The position numbers and the translations under genes were made by a program. Shown piece after piece: positions 14,729-16,601 of a stretch of 16,601 bases of DNA (position 1 is the first letter of the stretch; each line of letters starts with the position of its first letter). The notes beneath the pieces were generated by a model. That model did not search any database. It worked only from the letters and a program-made list of their open reading frames with translations, and was not told the origin of the DNA. The stretch is from Chitinophagales bacterium (GTDB lineage: Bacteria; Bacteroidota; Bacteroidia; Chitinophagales; JADIYW01), in NCBI GenBank assembly GCA_020848315.1, contig JADLAH010000077.1, forward strand, positions 1 to 16,601, given 5' to 3'.

Positions 14729-15256
14729 TCAGGCAGTTAAAATTTGTTCAATTTTTTTTACTGCATGGTGATAGGAAGCCTTCAATGCGCCCACGGACGT
14801 ATCCGTAATGGCAGCCATCTGTTCATACGGCATTTCATCGTAATAGCGCATAATAAATACTTGTTTTTGCTTGTCTGGCAGGCTGTCCAACGCATATTGC
14901 AGTCGCGCTGCCATCTTCTCCGCAGACTCGCTGTCTGAACTGCTGCCTGTCTGTACGGAATCAATAGGTACAATGCCGCGTTTTTTCTGCTGTTGTAAAT
15001 AGGAAAGCGCTTCGTTGCTGGCAATGCGGTACAACCAGGTGTACAAACCCGCATCGCCGCGGAATCCGTGCAGGGATTTCCAGATTTTTAAAAAGGTGTT
15101 CTGTAGTATGTCGTTGGCATCCTCGTGGTGGTGCACATATCTTCTGACATGATAATACAGTCTTTCCTGATAGGTTTGCAGCAATAGCCGAAAGCCTTTT
15201 TCCCGGGTGTCGGGGTGTTTGAAAAGTTCCAGTATTTCTCCGTCTGTAGTGGGCAT
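14729..15256 (-). CDS. ECF-type RNA polymerase sigma factor
   Basis: The 175-residue protein has the two domains of group 4 sigma factors. Region 2 (about 20-90) contains D46-A-N-D-I-L-Q-N-T-F-L-K-I-W, for core binding, and the W74-L-Y-R-I-A-S-N-E-A -10-recognition helix. After a short linker, region 4 (about 115-172) contains L126-P-D-K-Q-K-Q-V-F-I-M-R-Y and the HTH Y144-E-Q-M-A-A-I-T-D-T-S-V-G-A-L-K-A. It redirects RNA polymerase to stress promoters, presumably under control of the membrane protein encoded 34 bp downstream. Its ATG lies 45 bp after the CRP/FNR gene, with a palindrome between them, so expression could come from read-through, an own promoter or both. Confidence 0.94.
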   Translation of the reverse strand: MPTTDGEILELFKHPDTREKGFRLLLQTYQERLYYHVRRYVHHHEDANDILQNTFLKIWKSLHGFRGDAGLYTWLYRIASNEALSYLQQQKKRGIVPIDSVQTGSSSDSESAEKMAARLQYALDSLPDKQKQVFIMRYYDEMPYEQMAAITDTSVGALKASYHHAVKKIEQILTA

Positions 15257-15278
15257 GTTGCTTAGACTTTTAAAAATA

Positions 15279-15298
15279 CCGGAGGTTTAAAGTTCCGG
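15279..15298 (-). promoter_or_regulatory. 20-bp near-palindrome between the CRP/FNR and sigma genes
   Basis: CCGGAGGTTTAAAGTTCCGG has outer arms CCGGA/TCCGG and a TTTAAA centre, with only two asymmetric base pairs. On the minus strand it is followed by TATTTTT, so it might be a weak terminator of the CRP/FNR gene. It also contains GGAAC on that strand (15292-15296), which is the usual -35 core of ECF promoters, but no convincing ECF -10 follows at normal spacing. It could also be an operator. The sequence does not decide between these. Confidence 0.45.
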
Positions 15299-15301
15299 AA
15301 A

Positions 15302-15886
15302 TTAAATTTCGTGTTTACTGCGAATGCGGCTCAGCGTTTCTATCGACATGCCCAAATATGAGGCGATAATGCCGATAGGCGCGCGTCGGATAATTTCAAT
15401 TTTATTGTTGAATAGATATTCATAGCGCTCCGTGGTGGAGTTGAATTTCAGCATATAGTTATGGTTCTTCAGTGAATTGTAATTATGTTCCGCAATCAGC
15501 CGACCGATTCTTTCCATCACCGGGTAGGTCTGATAGAGCTGCTGCAAATCGTTGTAGTGAATGGCCACCAGCTGACAGTCTTCCATCAGTTCTATTACTT
15601 CATTGGAGGGTTGTCGGGAAACAAAACTGGAAAATGAAGTCAACAAAGCACCTTCCACCGTGATGTCAATCGTCAGTTCCTTTTCTTCCGCTTTGTAATA
15701 ATTGCGGGCCATTCCCTTTTCAATAAAGTATAGATTGTCGCAGATTTTGCCCTTTTTCAATAAAATAGTTTTCTTGGGTAAGGCAATTCTGGAGGTGCAG
15801 GAATCGACTGCCGACAATACTTCAGCCGGCAGTTGTTCAAACTTTTGCAGGAAATTCAGGAGCCCGTTTTCAGGTATATTTGGCAC
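15302..15886 (-). CDS. CRP/FNR-family transcriptional regulator with FNR-type recognition helix
   Basis: The 194-residue protein has a cyclic-nucleotide-binding-type beta-roll (about 25-115, with I41-L-L-K-K-G and L52-Y-F-I-E-K-G-M-A-R), a dimerisation helix (about 116-145) and a C-terminal HTH (168-190). In the recognition helix E183-T-L-S-R gives E183, S186 and R187, the same E-x-x-S-R pattern as E. coli FNR E209, S212 and R213, which reads TTGA half-sites. It lacks the N-terminal cysteine cluster of FNR, so it is not an iron-sulfur oxygen sensor, and the effector is unknown. Many similar Bacteroidota proteins exist. The start is a GTG at 15884-15886, because no ATG lies near and the next internal Met (residue 59) is inside the beta-roll. 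An FNR-type box lies 11 bases upstream. Confidence 0.9.
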   Translation of the reverse strand: MPNIPENGLLNFLQKFEQLPAEVLSAVDSCTSRIALPKKTILLKKGKICDNLYFIEKGMARNYYKAEEKELTIDITVEGALLTSFSSFVSRQPSNEVIELMEDCQLVAIHYNDLQQLYQTYPVMERIGRLIAEHNYNSLKNHNYMLKFNSTTERYEYLFNNKIEIIRRAPIGIIASYLGMSIETLSRIRSKHEI

Positions 15887-15896
15887 TTTTTCTTTA

Positions 15897-15912
15897 TTTG
15901 ATATTTATCAAA
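15897..15912. promoter_or_regulatory. Perfect FNR-type box upstream of the CRP/FNR gene
   Basis: TTTGATATTTATCAAA contains the exact TTGAT-N4-ATCAA consensus bound by FNR-type helices, with dyad symmetry extending further out in the A/T flanks. It is 10 bp from the GTG of the regulator, which suits repression of its own promoter or transcript start. The opposite gene (15999) starts 87 bp away on the other side and could also be controlled. Confidence 0.65.
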
Positions 15913-15944
15913 AAAATCACACGACTATTCCATCATTTTTGTAC

Positions 15945-15959
15945 CGGATAATTTATCCG
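15945..15959. promoter_or_regulatory. Perfect 15-bp palindrome in a divergent intergenic region
   Basis: CGGATAA-T-TTATCCG is a perfect inverted repeat with 7-bp arms and a single central base. It lies between the CRP/FNR gene and the aminotransferase gene, 40 bp from the ATG of the latter and 33 bp from the FNR-type box. This is a typical size and place for an operator. The cognate protein is not known. Confidence 0.45.
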
Positions 15960-15998
15960 AACAACGGAAAGCATGTTTAAAGATATAAAAATAAAAAG

Positions 15999-16601
15999 AT
16001 GAGCCAAACCGGATTTTCAATTAGTGAATACCACGACATTAAACCAATCTACCAGAAATTGAATAAGCTGGTATCTCTGCCATTGCAACACATTAAGCCG
16101 GACGCGATGCAGCAATACCTGCAATACTTCGATACCAAATGCAGCCAGTCAAAGCAAATGATTACGGAAGCCAAACAGTATATTCCGGGTGGCGTGCAGC
16201 ACAACCTCGCGTTTAACTATCCGTTTCCTGTAGCCTTTACCAAGGCGGAAGGTGCTTACCTGTATGATCTGGATGGCAATAAATACATCGATTTTCTGCA
16301 GGCCGGTGGCCCTACCGTATTGGGCAGCAATTATGAAATCGTAAAAGAAAAAGCGATAGAATTAATCAATGAATGCGGTCCTTCCACCGGTTTGTTTCAC
16401 GAGTATGAAATGAAACTCGCCAAGATGATTTGCAAGCATATGCCATCCGTAGAGATGTTCCGCATGCTGGGCAGCGGCACCGAAGCGGTGATGGGTGCAT
16501 TGCGCCTCGCACGCCTGGTGACGGGCAACAAGAAAGTCATCAAAATGGGTGGCGCCTATCACGGTTGGAGCGATCAGATGGTGTACAGTCTGCGCATTCC
16601 C
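15999..16601 (+). CDS. Class III aminotransferase, glutamate-1-semialdehyde aminomutase-like (partial)
   Basis: The first 201 codons of a PLP enzyme of the class III (ornithine/GSA) aminotransferase fold are present. I62-P-G-G-V-Q-H, A83-E-G-A-Y-L-Y-D-L-D-G-N-K-Y-I-D-F, G158-S-G-T-E-A (cofactor phosphate contact) and Y187-H-G-W match HemL-type enzymes. Two points make true HemL unlikely: about 55 extra residues precede the IPGGV motif, and W190 and nearby residues differ from the HemL YHGH. An aspartate or other amino acid aminotransferase of this subgroup is a better description. The catalytic lysine lies past the window end. The A-rich leader AAAAAG just before the ATG is usual for the phylum. 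The gene diverges from the CRP/FNR gene. Confidence 0.85.
   Translation, partial: MSQTGFSISEYHDIKPIYQKLNKLVSLPLQHIKPDAMQQYLQYFDTKCSQSKQMITEAKQYIPGGVQHNLAFNYPFPVAFTKAEGAYLYDLDGNKYIDFLQAGGPTVLGSNYEIVKEKAIELINECGPSTGLFHEYEMKLAKMICKHMPSVEMFRMLGSGTEAVMGALRLARLVTGNKKVIKMGGAYHGWSDQMVYSLRIP

Overview
The window looks like a chromosomal segment of a member of the Bacteroidota, probably an environmental lineage that makes isoprenoids by the mevalonate route. The signs are several perfect or near-perfect TAnnTTTG-type -7 promoter elements, A-rich leaders with weak Shine-Dalgarno sequences, a RecQ with the extra C-terminal HTH domain common in this phylum, a 'GYDIA' GHMP kinase, and a sigma / membrane anti-sigma / periplasmic Spy-like cassette. 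The genus cannot be told from the sequence alone. The GC content is moderate and even, except in one AT-rich gene (3703-4074).

Layout. (1) 1-1232: a truncated ZIP-family metal transporter faces away from a DtxR/MntR-type metalloregulator. They share an AT-rich intergenic region in which a small dyad covers the regulator's -7 box. (2) 1258-2606: a YgjP-type zinc metallopeptidase and a lipoprotein of unknown function. (3) 2652-6559: a mevalonate-pathway cluster with type 2 IPP isomerase, class II HMG-CoA reductase and a GYDIA-family GHMP kinase. A DUF559 endonuclease-like gene and a pair of facing palindromic repeats interrupt it. (4) 6698-10021: an SF2 helicase, then a transporter very similar to LeuT whose stop codon overlaps the start of a 47-residue membrane peptide resembling the MetS small subunit. 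(5) 10022-11107 (minus): mannose-1-phosphate guanylyltransferase, directly abutting the small subunit tail to tail. (6) 11309-13519: RecQ, ending at a strong bidirectional terminator. (7) 13594-15886 (minus): a stress-signalling block that reads, in transcription order, CRP/FNR regulator, ECF sigma factor, membrane anti-sigma-like protein and periplasmic Spy/CpxP-like protein. (8) 15999-end: the start of a class III aminotransferase of the glutamate-1-semialdehyde aminotransferase type.

How the parts connect. HMG-CoA reductase makes mevalonate, the GHMP kinase probably phosphorylates mevalonate or phosphomevalonate, and the isomerase interconverts IPP and DMAPP. HMG-CoA synthase, the decarboxylase and any second kinase lie outside the window. 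The CRP/FNR protein has the E-x-x-S-R recognition-helix pattern of FNR. A perfect FNR-type box lies just upstream of its own start, and a second TTGA-N6-TCAA dyad lies before the LeuT-like transporter, which suggests a small local regulon.

I found no CRISPR array, tRNA, rRNA, insertion sequence or prophage. The window is mostly housekeeping and accessory metabolism. The least described items are the small transporter subunit, the DUF559/repeat insertion, the kinase of unassigned specificity, the lipoprotein and the regulatory palindromes.
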